NCBI RefSeq assembly: GCF_014207355.1
Contig: NZ_JACHEF010000006.1
Span: 124,001-188,000, forward strand
Direction: 5' to 3'
Length of the DNA stretch: 64,000 nt
DNA from: Mesorhizobium sangaii
Lineage (GTDB): Bacteria; Pseudomonadota; Alphaproteobacteria; Rhizobiales; Rhizobiaceae
The notes under the pieces were generated by a model, which saw only the letters and a list, made by a program, of their open reading frames with translations, had not been told where the DNA came from and did no database searches. A program made the translations under genes and the position numbers. Shown one piece after another: positions 31,521 to 40,497 of this stretch (position 1 is its first letter; every line of letters starts with the position of its first letter).

Positions 31521-32632
31521 GCAAGGCGGATCGAGGTGCCGACCGGGATGTCGTCGGCGCCGAAATCGTTGGTCTCGGTCACCGACAGCGGCTTTTCCAG
31601 GCCCGGGATATCGACGATCAAATGCGTGATCTCGCCGAAATAGTGGCGTTCGACCACTTTGCCGGCGACCTCGAACTTCGCCGTCGCATTGTCCCATAGC
31701 ACGCGCAGGCGTTCCGGCCGGATGCCGAGCGTGGCTGCGCCACCATTGCGCACGAAGGCCTTGGGCTTGTCGGTCTTGACGCGGCCGAAGCCCAGCGTGT
31801 CGACAACCAGCGAAGCGCTATTTTCCTCGACGATCTCAGCCTTGACGAAGTTCATGCCGCCGAGGAAGTCGGCGACCTGGCGATTGACCGGCCGCTGGTA
31901 GATTTCCTTGGGTGAGGCGACCTGCGCGATCTTGCCGCCGAACATCACGGCGATGCGGTCGGACATGGCGAGCGCCTCATACTGGTCGTGGGTGACCAGC
32001 ACGAAGGTGATGCCGACGGCCTGCTGCAGGCGGCGCAGTTCGACCTGCATCTGCTCGCGCAGTTTCTTGTCGAGCGCCGACAGCGGCTCGTCGAGCAGCA
32101 GCACCTTGGGCCGCATGACCAGCGCACGGGCGAGCGCCACGCGTTGGCGCTGGCCGCCGGAAAGTTCGGTTGCCAGGCGCTTGCCTAGCCCGGTCAACGA
32201 CACCTGGGCCAGCGCTTCCTCGACACGCCGCTTTTCTTCGCCGCCCTGTAGCTTGAGCCGCTTCAGCCCATAGGCGACGTTCTGCTCGACATTGAGATGC
32301 GGGAAGATCGCATAGCTCTGGAACACCATGTTGGTCGGCCGGCGATTGGCCGGGATGCCTTCCATCGGCTGGCCGCCGACCGAGATCGAGCCGCTGGTCG
32401 GATTGTCGAAGCCGGCGATCATGCGCAGCAGCGTGGTCTTGCCGCAGCCGGATGGACCGAGCAGCGAAAAGAATTCGCCCTCCCTGATGGTCAAGGAGGC
32501 GTCGTCGAGCGCCTTGAACGCGCCGTAGCTGCGGGTGACGTTGCGGATCTCGATCATCGCTCGTTCGGGCCTCGACCGGTCTTCCTGGGGGCGCTCGACC
32601 TTGGGCAGGTCGATCTGCGGCTGCTCAGGCAT
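31484..32632 (-). CDS. Polyamine-type ABC transporter ATP-binding protein (PotA-like)
   Basis: A 382-aa ATPase. It has a short N-terminal extension of about 25 residues before the ABC domain, Walker A GPSGCGKTT, signature LSGGQRQRVALARAL, Walker B VLLLDEPLSALD and H-loop VTHDQYEA. A C-terminal TOBE-type regulatory domain covers about 270-380 (GIRPERLRV). The ATG at 32632 lies within the end of the permease gene (8-base overlap); a longer frame from 32689 is less likely. It powers the two permeases encoded just upstream. Confidence 0.93.
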   Translation of the reverse strand: MPEQPQIDLPKVERPQEDRSRPERAMIEIRNVTRSYGAFKALDDASLTIREGEFFSLLGPSGCGKTTLLRMIAGFDNPTSGSISVGGQPMEGIPANRRPTNMVFQSYAIFPHLNVEQNVAYGLKRLKLQGGEEKRRVEEALAQVSLTGLGKRLATELSGGQRQRVALARALVMRPKVLLLDEPLSALDKKLREQMQVELRRLQQAVGITFVLVTHDQYEALAMSDRIAVMFGGKIAQVASPKEIYQRPVNRQVADFLGGMNFVKAEIVEENSASLVVDTLGFGRVKTDKPKAFVRNGGAATLGIRPERLRVLWDNATAKFEVAGKVVERHYFGEITHLIVDIPGLEKPLSVTETNDFGADDIPVGTSIRLAYDPEALVAMAD

Positions 32633-33449
32633 AGAGGCCTCCCTCGTTCTGGGTGCGTCTGGCCGCGCGGCGACGCAGGATTTCGGCAATTGTCATCAGC
32701 AGGAAGGAGGCAACCAGCAACAGCGTGCCGAGCGCCAGCACACCGGGCAATTTCGCCGCGAAACGCAGCTGGCCCCAGATGTAGATCGGCAGCGTTGCCT
32801 CTGTCCCGGTGAGGAAGAAGGCGATGATGAACTCGTCCAGCGAAATGGTGAAGCAGACCAGCAGGCTGGAGATGATCGCCGGCGCCACCATCGGCAGCGT
32901 CACCCGCCGGAAAGTGCCGAAGGCGCTTTCACCGAGATCGGCGGAGGCTTCCTCCAGGCTGCGGTCGAAGCCCTCGAAGCCGGAGGTCAGCACCGTCATC
33001 GAATAGGGGATGCAGACCAGGACATGGCCGAGCACGACGGTGAATAGCGACAGGCTCAAGCCGAGCTGCAGCATCACCAGCAGCATCGAGATGGCGACGA
33101 TCACTTCGGGTAGGACCAGCGGCGCCATGATCAGGCCGTTGATGGTGCGGCGGCCGGGATAGCGGTAGCGGGTGATCGAGCGGGCGGCGAGGATGCCGAG
33201 CACCGTGGAGAGGATCGCAGCCGACACGCCGACGATCAAGCTGTTCCAGGCGGCGTCGAGCAATGCCGGGGTGCGGGGCAGGTCCTCGTACCAATGCAAG
33301 GTGAAGCCGGAGAGTGGGAACTTCGGCGTCGCTGCCGTGTTGATCGAGAAGATCGGCAGGAAGATGACCGGCAGGTAGAGAAACACGACGTAGAGAAACG
33401 CGTAGGCCGGCAGCCAGCCGCCCGACAGGAAGCGCCGCACCGCCGTCAT
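32625..33449 (-). CDS. Polyamine-type ABC transporter permease (PotC-like)
   Basis: A 274-aa inner-membrane permease of the MetI family with six hydrophobic segments. The cytoplasmic EAA loop that docks on the ATPase is visible as EEASADLGESAFGTFRRVTLPM. It overlaps the PotB-like gene by 4 bases (ATGA) at its start and the ATPase gene by 8 bases at its end. Confidence 0.92.
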   Translation of the reverse strand: MTAVRRFLSGGWLPAYAFLYVVFLYLPVIFLPIFSINTAATPKFPLSGFTLHWYEDLPRTPALLDAAWNSLIVGVSAAILSTVLGILAARSITRYRYPGRRTINGLIMAPLVLPEVIVAISMLLVMLQLGLSLSLFTVVLGHVLVCIPYSMTVLTSGFEGFDRSLEEASADLGESAFGTFRRVTLPMVAPAIISSLLVCFTISLDEFIIAFFLTGTEATLPIYIWGQLRFAAKLPGVLALGTLLLVASFLLMTIAEILRRRAARRTQNEGGLYA

Positions 33450-34363
33450 CGCGCCAGCCTCTGCAGAGCGCGGATGATGAGGACCGTGGCGCCCGCCATC
33501 AGCGTCACGATCAGCATGGTGGTAACGGACAGGGCCGCGCCCAGCGGCCAGTTGGAGGCCTTGCCGAACTGCGCCTGGATGGCATTGGCGATCATGACGC
33601 CGTCCTTGCCGCCAACCAGTTTCGGCGTGACATAGTCGCCGACGGTCGGGATCATGACGATCAGCGCCGCCGAGATGACGCCTGGCGCCGACAACGGCAA
33701 TGTCACGCGCAGGAAAGACCGCAGCGGGCCGTCACCGAGATCGGTGGCTGCTTCGACCAGCGTGCGGTCGACCTTTTCCAGCGAGACAAAGATCGGCAGG
33801 ATGGCGAAGGCCGCCCAGGCATGGGTGAGCGTGATGATGACGGCGCTGGAATTGTAGAGCAGCGCGGTCGACGGTTCATCGATGATGCCAAGACCCATCA
33901 GGCCCGAATTCAGGACGCCGTTGTAGCCGAGGATGACCTTCCACGACATGACGCGCAGCAGATAGCTGGTCCAGAACGGGATGGTGATGAGGAACAGCCA
34001 CAGGCTCTTGTGGCGCCCGCCGTGGAAGGAAATGAAGTAGGCGATCGGGTAGGCCAGGATGACCGTGAACAGGCTGACCGTCAGCGAGATGTAGAGCGAG
34101 CGCCATAACAGATCGCGGTAGATCGGCTCGGTCAGCGCGATGCGGTAGTTTTCCAGCGTGAAGGTGCGGTCGATGGTCAGGTAGTTCTGCGTCCAGAAGG
34201 AGTGGGCGATGACCACCAGGATCGGCAGGACGAGAAGGATGAGCGCGTAGAGAAAGGTCGGGCTGATCAGGGCAAAGCCCTGTACAGGTTCGGATTGGAG
34301 AAGGGCATTTCGTCTGGCCCGCGTCATGCGCAACGGGGACGACCCTTCCGCCGCCGCCGTCAT
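33446..34363 (-). CDS. Polyamine-type ABC transporter permease (PotB-like)
   Basis: A 305-aa inner-membrane permease, partner of the PotC-like protein, with the EAA loop VEAATDLGDGPLRSFLRVTLPL. It is the first gene of the minus-strand transporter operon. The ATG at 34363 has GGAG about 8 bases upstream and is preferred over a frame opening at 34420. A TTGAA-N6-TTCAA operator lies at 34530-34547, between this operon and the divergent aminotransferase. The binding proteins are encoded apart, at 27940-30213. Confidence 0.92.
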   Translation of the reverse strand: MTAAAEGSSPLRMTRARRNALLQSEPVQGFALISPTFLYALILLVLPILVVIAHSFWTQNYLTIDRTFTLENYRIALTEPIYRDLLWRSLYISLTVSLFTVILAYPIAYFISFHGGRHKSLWLFLITIPFWTSYLLRVMSWKVILGYNGVLNSGLMGLGIIDEPSTALLYNSSAVIITLTHAWAAFAILPIFVSLEKVDRTLVEAATDLGDGPLRSFLRVTLPLSAPGVISAALIVMIPTVGDYVTPKLVGGKDGVMIANAIQAQFGKASNWPLGAALSVTTMLIVTLMAGATVLIIRALQRLAR

Positions 34364-34529
34364 TGCAGGGCTCCGGGTGTGATCTCGGTTGCTGGCCTGG
34401 ACTGTCCCGCCATGCGGCATCCCATTGTGCTGGCGCCGGCGCCTGTTCCCAATTTGTTTTGGCTTGCCGGCTTTCTTTGATCATGCGCGCATCCGCCGAT
34501 TGAAATCAAGCGCTATTTCTGTAATATTG

Positions 34530-34547
34530 ATTGAACGGACATTCAAA
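34530..34547. promoter_or_regulatory. BetI-like operator, site 2
   Basis: TTGAA (34531-34535), 6 bp, TTCAA (34542-34546), between the divergent transporter operon and the aminotransferase gene. The 270-base gap holds no gene. Confidence 0.75.
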
Positions 34548-34633
34548 ATGAAGTGAAGAAAGCCGCCATTTCCGGCATTCGACGCTGAATTTCATGCCCG
34601 AGAAAAATCAGACGAGATGATACGGAGGCGATT

Positions 34634-36049
34634 GTGGCTGCTGTGAGAGATCTGAGGGCGAGCGAAGCGGCTGATATCGGCGATGATGCCGTCGAGCTGG
34701 CCAAGCGCCACCTCATCCAGCCCTGGCCCTATGCTGGTTCGGTCGGTGCCGAGGCGCGCGCGTTGATCGGGGAAGGCGACGGCATCTACATCACCGACAG
34801 CACCGGCAAGCGGCTGATCGACGGGCCCGCGGGCATGTGGTGCGTCAATGTCGGCCACCGCCGCGAAGAGCTCGCCAGGGTGATGTACGACCAGGCGATG
34901 GCGCTGTCCTACAACACGCCGTGGTACACGATGAACGCGCCATCGGCGGAACTCGCCAAGCGCATCGCCGGCCACGCGCCAGGCGATCTCAGCCACGTCT
35001 TCTACACCACCGGCGGCTCGTCGGCCGTCGAGACGGCGCTGCGCTTCATGCAGTTCTACAACAATGTGCGCGGCCGCCCGGAAAAGAAACTGATCCTGAG
35101 CCGGGGCGGCGCCTATCACGGCTCGACCTATCTGTCGGCCTCGCTCAACGGCCGACCGCGCGACCGCGACTGGATGGATGGCGCCGACGAACTGGTGATC
35201 AAGCTGTCTTCGCCCGATCCGTTCCGCCGCCCGCACGGCATGAGCCTTGCCGCCTTCACGGATTTCCTGGTCGATCAGTTCCTCGACACGGTCGCCCGTG
35301 TCGGCGCTGAAAAGATCGGCGCCTTTGTCGGCGAGCCGGTGCAGGCGTCCGGCGGCGTCGTCGTGCCGCCCGACGGCTACCTCAAGCGCATCCGCCAGAT
35401 CTGCCGCGACAACGACATCCTCTATGTCTCCGACGAGGTGGTGACGGCCTTCGGCCGGCTTGGCCATGTCTTCGCCTCGGGCGACATGTTCGGCATCGAT
35501 CCCGACATGATCACCTTCGCCAAGGGCGTCACCTCGGGCTATTTCCCGCTCGGCGGCGTCATCATCTCGGAGCGGCTGCTGGAAGAATTGCGCCGTTCGA
35601 ACCATCCCGACGCGTTGTTCGGCCACGGCCTGACCTACACCAGCCATCCCGTCGGCTGCGCCGTGGCGCTGAAAAACCTCGACCTGCTGGAAGAAGGCGT
35701 GCTTGCCCATACGCAGGACGTCGCGCCCTATTTCCAGGCACAGCTGAAGACGCTGGAAGAGCTGCCGCTGGTCGGCGAGGTGCGTGGCCTCGGGCTGATG
35801 GGCTGCGTCGAATGCGTGGCCGACCGCGAAAGCAAGGATCCGCTGCAGCTCGACAAGGATGTCGGCAAGCGCATCGATGCCCATTGCCATGAACTCGGCT
35901 TGCTGGTTCGCCCATTGATCAACATGTGCGTGATGTCGCCGCCGCTGGTCATCACGCGCGAGCAGATCGACGACATGGTCGGCATCTTGCGCGAGGGCAT
36001 TTCGCGCACGATGGATGATCTGAGGAAAGAAGGCGTGTGGCGGGGGTAG
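34634..36049 (+). CDS. Class III aminotransferase (omega-amino acid / polyamine type)
   Basis: A 471-aa PLP-dependent aminotransferase. The PLP lysine is Lys297 in TFAKGVTSGYFPLGG; the motif DEVVTAFGRLG supplies the Asp that contacts the pyridine nitrogen. Relatives transaminate omega-amino acids, putrescine or similar amines with pyruvate or 2-oxoglutarate. The GTG start has GGAGG 7 bases upstream. It is divergent from the PotABC-like operon with a shared operator and ends at a hairpin facing the Rieske oxygenase gene. It probably removes the amino group from the imported compound or its breakdown product. Confidence 0.9.
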   Translation: MAAVRDLRASEAADIGDDAVELAKRHLIQPWPYAGSVGAEARALIGEGDGIYITDSTGKRLIDGPAGMWCVNVGHRREELARVMYDQAMALSYNTPWYTMNAPSAELAKRIAGHAPGDLSHVFYTTGGSSAVETALRFMQFYNNVRGRPEKKLILSRGGAYHGSTYLSASLNGRPRDRDWMDGADELVIKLSSPDPFRRPHGMSLAAFTDFLVDQFLDTVARVGAEKIGAFVGEPVQASGGVVVPPDGYLKRIRQICRDNDILYVSDEVVTAFGRLGHVFASGDMFGIDPDMITFAKGVTSGYFPLGGVIISERLLEELRRSNHPDALFGHGLTYTSHPVGCAVALKNLDLLEEGVLAHTQDVAPYFQAQLKTLEELPLVGEVRGLGLMGCVECVADRESKDPLQLDKDVGKRIDAHCHELGLLVRPLINMCVMSPPLVITREQIDDMVGILREGISRTMDDLRKEGVWRG

Positions 36050-36056
36050 TTCCCTT

Positions 36057-36075
36057 CTCCCCGTTTCACGGGGAG
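36057..36075. terminator. Bidirectional hairpin between convergent genes
   Basis: CTCCCCGT (36057-36064) pairs with ACGGGGAG (36068-36075) over a 3-base loop, with partial pairing further out. It separates the aminotransferase and Rieske oxygenase genes. Confidence 0.75.
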
Positions 36076-36099
36076 AGGGCTCTCTCATCGCCGTATGCC

Positions 36100-37302
36100 C
36101 TAAGATCGCGACCTGAGCGCGTCGTTTAGATTCCACATGTCCTTCTCCTCGGGCGCGGTTTCCAGACCCAGCACCGGCAGCATCTTGCGCAGGTGGTCGT
36201 GATGCGTGCGCACGCCATATTCGAGGTCCGAGAGATAAAAGCCCTCGAAGGCCTCGGACAGCATGGATTCGTTCGACCACACCGAAAGCTGGACGTCCTC
36301 CGACATGGTGTCGCGATCAATGCGGAAGGAGAGGTAGCGAGCGGCGGCCTGCTCGCGGCTCTCGTCGCGGTAGCGGTAGATGGCGCCGCGCAGCAGGGTC
36401 TGCCCGGTCGACAGCGGGAACTCCTGATAGAACTGCACCGATTCCGGCATCACCGAAATGACCGCATTGGGGAAGATGCCGTAATAGACCCAGGCCTTCT
36501 TCAGATAGTCGGGCAGATGTGTCGGCTCGGGCGCGATCTTGACATAGTTCTTGACGCTCCAGCGGCGGCCGGCATGCGGGTTGTAGGTGGCAAAGGAGCG
36601 TGACACGCCGTTGATGAACGGCTCGTCGAAATAGGTGGCGCCATAGAGATCCTGAAGTGCTGGATGCGCCATGGCGACGTGATAGCCCTCATTGTCGACA
36701 TCGCGCACCGACTTCCAGTTGACCGGCGTCTTCTGGGTCCAGATGCCCCAGGAGGGCACCATGTCGGCGGCGTTGTAATGCGCGAATTCTGGCTCGATCG
36801 GCTTCATCAGCTCGGCGACCGAAGGCTGCGGCCCGCCATTGCGGAAGCGGATGAAGATAAAACCCATCCACACTTCCAGGTCGAGCGGCATCAAGCCGAA
36901 CTCGGTCTTGTCGAGGTCGGGGAAAGAACGCGGGCGCGCGGCACCGCGCAGCGTGCCGTCGAGGTTGTAGACCCAGCCGTGGAACGGGCAAACCAGCGCA
37001 TTCTTGCAATTGCCCTGGCTGTCGGCGACGACGCGGCTGCCGCGGTGGCGGCACATGTTGTTGAAGCCCCGCACGACGCCATCCTTGCCGCGCACGATCA
37101 AGGCGCGCTCGCCGACCACATCCATGGTCAGGTAATCGCCGGCATTCGGAATATCCGAGACATGACCGACGATCTGCCAGTGGTTGCGGAAGACGTGCTC
37201 CTTCTCGAGTTCGAGAAGGGCATCGGAATGGTAACTCCAACCCGGCAGTCCCCGCCGGTCCCAATCGTTGGGGATCGCCACGTCACGGAGGTGCGGGTTC
37301 AT
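36100..37302 (-). CDS. Rieske-type ring-hydroxylating / amine oxygenase alpha subunit
   Basis: A 400-aa oxygenase. The Rieske [2Fe-2S] ligands are Cys84 and His86 (CRHRG) with Cys105 and His108 (CPFHGW). The catalytic domain carries the mononuclear-iron motif DVDNEGYHVAMAHP. The family includes glycine betaine, carnitine and stachydrine oxygenases (GbcA, CntA) as well as aromatic dioxygenases. Given the amine-uptake and BetI-like context, N-demethylation of a quaternary amine is the favoured role. No reductase (GbcB-like) gene is present in the window, so electrons must come from elsewhere. A perfect 10-bp inverted repeat lies 16 bases upstream of the ATG. Confidence 0.87.
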   Translation of the reverse strand: MNPHLRDVAIPNDWDRRGLPGWSYHSDALLELEKEHVFRNHWQIVGHVSDIPNAGDYLTMDVVGERALIVRGKDGVVRGFNNMCRHRGSRVVADSQGNCKNALVCPFHGWVYNLDGTLRGAARPRSFPDLDKTEFGLMPLDLEVWMGFIFIRFRNGGPQPSVAELMKPIEPEFAHYNAADMVPSWGIWTQKTPVNWKSVRDVDNEGYHVAMAHPALQDLYGATYFDEPFINGVSRSFATYNPHAGRRWSVKNYVKIAPEPTHLPDYLKKAWVYYGIFPNAVISVMPESVQFYQEFPLSTGQTLLRGAIYRYRDESREQAAARYLSFRIDRDTMSEDVQLSVWSNESMLSEAFEGFYLSDLEYGVRTHHDHLRKMLPVLGLETAPEEKDMWNLNDALRSRS

Positions 37303-37317
37303 AAAACGTCTCTTCTT

Positions 37318-37341
37318 TTTATTGAATACTCATTCAATAAA
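37318..37341. promoter_or_regulatory. BetI-like operator, site 3 (perfect palindrome)
   Basis: TTTATTGAAT (37318-37327) is repeated inverted at 37332-37341 with a 4-base centre. It contains the TTGAA-N6-TTCAA core of the other two sites and lies just upstream of the Rieske oxygenase ATG, overlapping its likely promoter. Confidence 0.8.
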
Positions 37342-37798
37342 AGCATATTTTGCATTGAAATGCAATGGCTTGTGCAAACACGAAGGTTTCCGGGGCGGAA
37401 TCTTGATGTCGTCTGGAGCCAGAATCCGCGCGGCTGTCGGCCCGGAAAATCCCGGAGAATCCGGGTGTTAGTCACGTTTTCAGGGACACTGTCCCGGCAC
37501 GACTTTGCGAGGCGGACGGAGCGGCGGACAAAACGCCTTGCGGGGGCGGGAACGGGCTTGCCGGTCGTCGGCTTGGGCCGCACTGCGGCGGCGCTTGGCC
37601 AGAGCAATCAGGGCCGGAATCGGGCGAAGACTCATTCTTCGAGGGATGAGCAAAACGCTGTGACCGGTTTTGCCCGATTCTGCCCGAAACACTGTTTCAG
37701 GGCGGTTACATTGTCAGACTTGCGCCACCCTAGCCCGGTTACACAGTGCGGCTAAGTTCGTTTCATCACCAAAAAGAAACTCAGCGAAGGGAACGGCG
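37342..37798. other. Intergenic stretch without a recognised gene
   Basis: About 450 bases between the divergent Rieske oxygenase and small secreted protein genes. I find no coding frame with a ribosome-binding site or a family match. A short palindrome GGGACA-C-TGTCCC is at 37483-37495. The promoter of the gene at 37799 should lie near the right end. Confidence 0.5.
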
Positions 37799-38209
37799 AT
37801 GTATGCGAAAATCAAAACGACCCGTGGCGAGCACCTCCTCCAGGCTCCAGAGCGCGATGACCGCCGTCCGAAACTGGCGCTGCGCCAGCAGGCCAGCGAC
37901 CATCCCATGGCGATGTTCATTCTGCTGGCTGCTTGCGCCTTCATCGGCATGGCGTTCGCGCCGACAGTCGGGCCGGCCTTCGCTTCGTTGAATCCGCCAG
38001 CCAACCTCGTCGACGGCGCGCAGACGACGACCAGGACCGCGCGTCTGCCGATGCCGACGATCGACTTCGCCTGCAAGGGCCAGGCCTGGGGCGCCGAAAG
38101 CATGGATTGCCTGCGCGCCATCGCCGAGCAGTCAGGAGCGCACAAGATCCGCGCGATCCGAATGATCGCCAACGCCGCGCCGTTGACCAGCACGCCGAAC
38201 GTTTTCTGA
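37799..38209 (+). CDS. Hypothetical exported protein
   Basis: A 136-aa protein: about 35 charged N-terminal residues, a hydrophobic segment (MAMFILLAACAFIGMAFAP, about 37-55) that anchors or exports it, then a periplasmic part with two cysteines (FACKGQAWGAESMDCLRAIAEQ, about 93-114) that could form a disulfide. GAAGGG lies 6 bases before the ATG. A hairpin terminator follows at 38300-38336. I recognise no family; similar small exported proteins are found in rhizobia. Confidence 0.65.
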   Translation: MYAKIKTTRGEHLLQAPERDDRRPKLALRQQASDHPMAMFILLAACAFIGMAFAPTVGPAFASLNPPANLVDGAQTTTRTARLPMPTIDFACKGQAWGAESMDCLRAIAEQSGAHKIRAIRMIANAAPLTSTPNVF

Positions 38210-38223
38210 TTTTTGTCAAAGCC

Positions 38224-38255
38224 TGATCCCGAAACCGGTTCCCTCTTTGGGATCA
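38224..38255. repeat. Palindromic intergenic repeat, second copy of the CCGAAACCGG element
   Basis: TGATCCC (38224-38230) pairs with GGGATCA (38249-38255) and encloses CCGAAACCGG (38229-38238), as in the element at 12096-12157. It begins 14 bases after a stop codon. Confidence 0.6.
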
Positions 38256-38299
38256 TGCTCTGACCTCCCCCGAGCGCTCCCTCCAGCGCGCTCTTCTTC

Positions 38300-38336
38300 G
38301 GCCCCCTGCCACGAGCCCGGCTGGGGGCCTCTTTTT
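38300..38336 (+). terminator. Rho-independent terminator
   Basis: GGCCCCC (38300-38306) pairs with GGGGGCC (38323-38329) and is followed by TCTTTTT. It ends the transcript of the exported protein gene at 37799-38209 and touches the end of the convergent kinase gene. Confidence 0.8.
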
Positions 38337-40422
38337 ATCCTTTCAATGCCGCCTGTTCGGCAATGGCGGACAGCACGCTGCGTACATCCAGCGTGCTGAA
38401 CGGCTTTTCCAGGATCTGCGGCCGCTGCTGCGCCGGCAAAGCCTCGATTTCGGCCTTCGCGCCGATCAGGTCGCCTGTGACCAGCACGAAACGCTGCGCC
38501 AGGTCAGGCCTTTCGGCCAGCAGCTCGCGATAGATCGATATGCCGCTGATGCCGGGCATGCGCAGGTCAGAAAAGACGATATCGGGCGGCATGTGGCCGC
38601 CCAAGGTGGCGGTGCCTGATTCCCAGACGGGTGCAATCCGCGACTTGATGCCCATCAATTCGAGAATGTCGGACAGCGAGCCGGCGACATCCGGCTCGTC
38701 GTCGATGATCAAGGCGTGGCGCAAGCCGCTCGAGCGCGGCTGGTTCTCGCCGGCGCCGGCGGCGCCGGCCACAATGGCCGGCAGCTGGACCACGAAACGT
38801 GCTCCCCTCGGGACAACTTCCTCGAACCAGACACTGCCATTGTGCCGCTCGATGATCGATTTCGAGATCGACAGGCCGATGCCGGTGCCGACGCCGACCG
38901 GCTTGGTGGTGAAATAGGATTCGAAGATGCGGCCGCGGATCGCTTCCGGCACGCCGGGCCCATTGTCCTCGACCGAGAAGCCGGGGTTGCTCCGGTCGCC
39001 GCGGAACGTCCGCACCTTGATCAGCCGGTCGCCGGCAATGCCGGCCAATGCATGCTGGCTGTTGATGAGGAAGTTGGCCGCCACCTGCGTCACGTGGTCG
39101 GCGTCGGCCATGGCCAGCAGCGGGCCGGCGGCGAAATCGGTGTCGATGATGATGCCGCTTGACCGCGCGCCATAGGCGGTCACCTCGAGGGCCGCACGGA
39201 TCACCTGGTTGAGGTCGGTCTCGGCCTGGGCTGCGGGATGAAGGCGGACCATCGACAGGAAGCTCTTGACGATGCGGCCGCAACGCTCGGCGGCGGCACG
39301 CACTTTCTCGGCACGCACCTTGGTCTGTGGATCGGAGGCGAATTCGTGCAGCAGCGTCGATTGCGCCACCACCACGGCCAGCGGGTTGTTGAGCTCGTGT
39401 GAGACGCCGGCCAGCAACGAACCCATCGCCGCCATCTTCTCATTCTGGTGCAGCTTCTCGCGCTGGCGACCAATCTCCTCCTCGGCGCGCAATTTGTCGC
39501 GCAGGTCGCGGATCGAGCCGAAGATCAGGCGGCGGTCGGCGACCCGCATCTCGGTTGCCGTCAGCTCGATCGGGAACACCTCGCCGGCGGCGTTCTGGGT
39601 AACCGTCTCGAGCCGTTGGCCGACCATCGGCGCGCCGCGGCCGGACATGTATTCGGCGCCCGACGAATAACCCTTGCGGTAGTATTCCGGCACGACGGTG
39701 TCGAGCAGGTCCTTGCCGAGGATGTCGCTGCGCATGAAGCCGAACATCTTTTCGGCGGCCGGGTTGAACTCGATGATCGAGCCGGTCTCGTCGATGACGA
39801 TGATGGCATCGAGCGAGGCCTGCAGCATGGTGCGGCGAATGACTTCGCTGGCATGGGCGTCGGAGGGCGATCTTTCGATGGCGTCGCCGATGGCGAGCGC
39901 GATGATGTGCAGCGTCGCCTCTTCCTCGTCGGTCCACTCACGCTCGTCGACGCAGTCATTGACGGCCAGCGTGCCCCACAGATGGCCATGCGCGAAGACC
40001 GACACCGACAGGAACGACTTGATGTTCTGCTTTTCGAAGTCGGTTCTCAGGAAGCCTTCGAGATCGCGCGTGTGACCGGCGAAGATCTTGCCTTGCCGCT
40101 CATCCTCGGCCACCCGCTCCAGCAGCGGATCCGAATTGACGACCGACTGCATGATGACGGTTGGGGATGCCAGTTCTCCGCCGAAGTCGGGGTCGATCCA
40201 GTAGGCGGCGACCGATTGGGCGAAACCCTGGCCGGGCAGTTCGCGCAAGCGAAACAGGATGCCGCGCTGGCATTCGGTGGCCCGGCAGAGCGTTTCCAGG
40301 ATGCCCTCCATCTCGCGCTGCCAGTCGCCGGCCTCGCGCAGCCGGCGAACGACGCGCACGGCTGCCATCGCTGCGCCCTGCCTGAACCCTTGCACATCCG
40401 TGTTTGCTGCTTCAGCGGTCAT
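38335..40422 (-). CDS. Hybrid sensor histidine kinase (GAF-PAS-kinase-receiver)
   Basis: A 695-aa soluble hybrid kinase. Domains in order: GAF (about 30-190), PAS/PAC (about 210-325; FNPAAEKMFGF), HisKA with phospho-acceptor His342 in GVSHELNNPLAV, HATPase (about 450-555; DNGPGVPEAIRGRIFE and GTGIGLSIS), and a C-terminal receiver (about 570-690) with Asp619 in FSDLRMPG and Lys in EKPFS. It lacks membrane helices and so senses a cytosolic signal. The OmpR-type regulator gene lies 75 bases upstream in the same direction and is the probable partner. Confidence 0.92.
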   Translation of the reverse strand: MTAEAANTDVQGFRQGAAMAAVRVVRRLREAGDWQREMEGILETLCRATECQRGILFRLRELPGQGFAQSVAAYWIDPDFGGELASPTVIMQSVVNSDPLLERVAEDERQGKIFAGHTRDLEGFLRTDFEKQNIKSFLSVSVFAHGHLWGTLAVNDCVDEREWTDEEEATLHIIALAIGDAIERSPSDAHASEVIRRTMLQASLDAIIVIDETGSIIEFNPAAEKMFGFMRSDILGKDLLDTVVPEYYRKGYSSGAEYMSGRGAPMVGQRLETVTQNAAGEVFPIELTATEMRVADRRLIFGSIRDLRDKLRAEEEIGRQREKLHQNEKMAAMGSLLAGVSHELNNPLAVVVAQSTLLHEFASDPQTKVRAEKVRAAAERCGRIVKSFLSMVRLHPAAQAETDLNQVIRAALEVTAYGARSSGIIIDTDFAAGPLLAMADADHVTQVAANFLINSQHALAGIAGDRLIKVRTFRGDRSNPGFSVEDNGPGVPEAIRGRIFESYFTTKPVGVGTGIGLSISKSIIERHNGSVWFEEVVPRGARFVVQLPAIVAGAAGAGENQPRSSGLRHALIIDDEPDVAGSLSDILELMGIKSRIAPVWESGTATLGGHMPPDIVFSDLRMPGISGISIYRELLAERPDLAQRFVLVTGDLIGAKAEIEALPAQQRPQILEKPFSTLDVRSVLSAIAEQAALKG

Positions 40423-40497
40423 CTTCTGCCGTCATTCCAGGGCCAGTTCGATCGGCGAGCGACGGCTGCGAGCCTGACCCCTCTTTGGGCTCGGTGC

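Noticed and set aside
34592..36280. 562-codon minus-strand frame over the aminotransferase
   Set aside because: The plus strand has full PLP-enzyme motifs; the antisense product has no recognisable fold.
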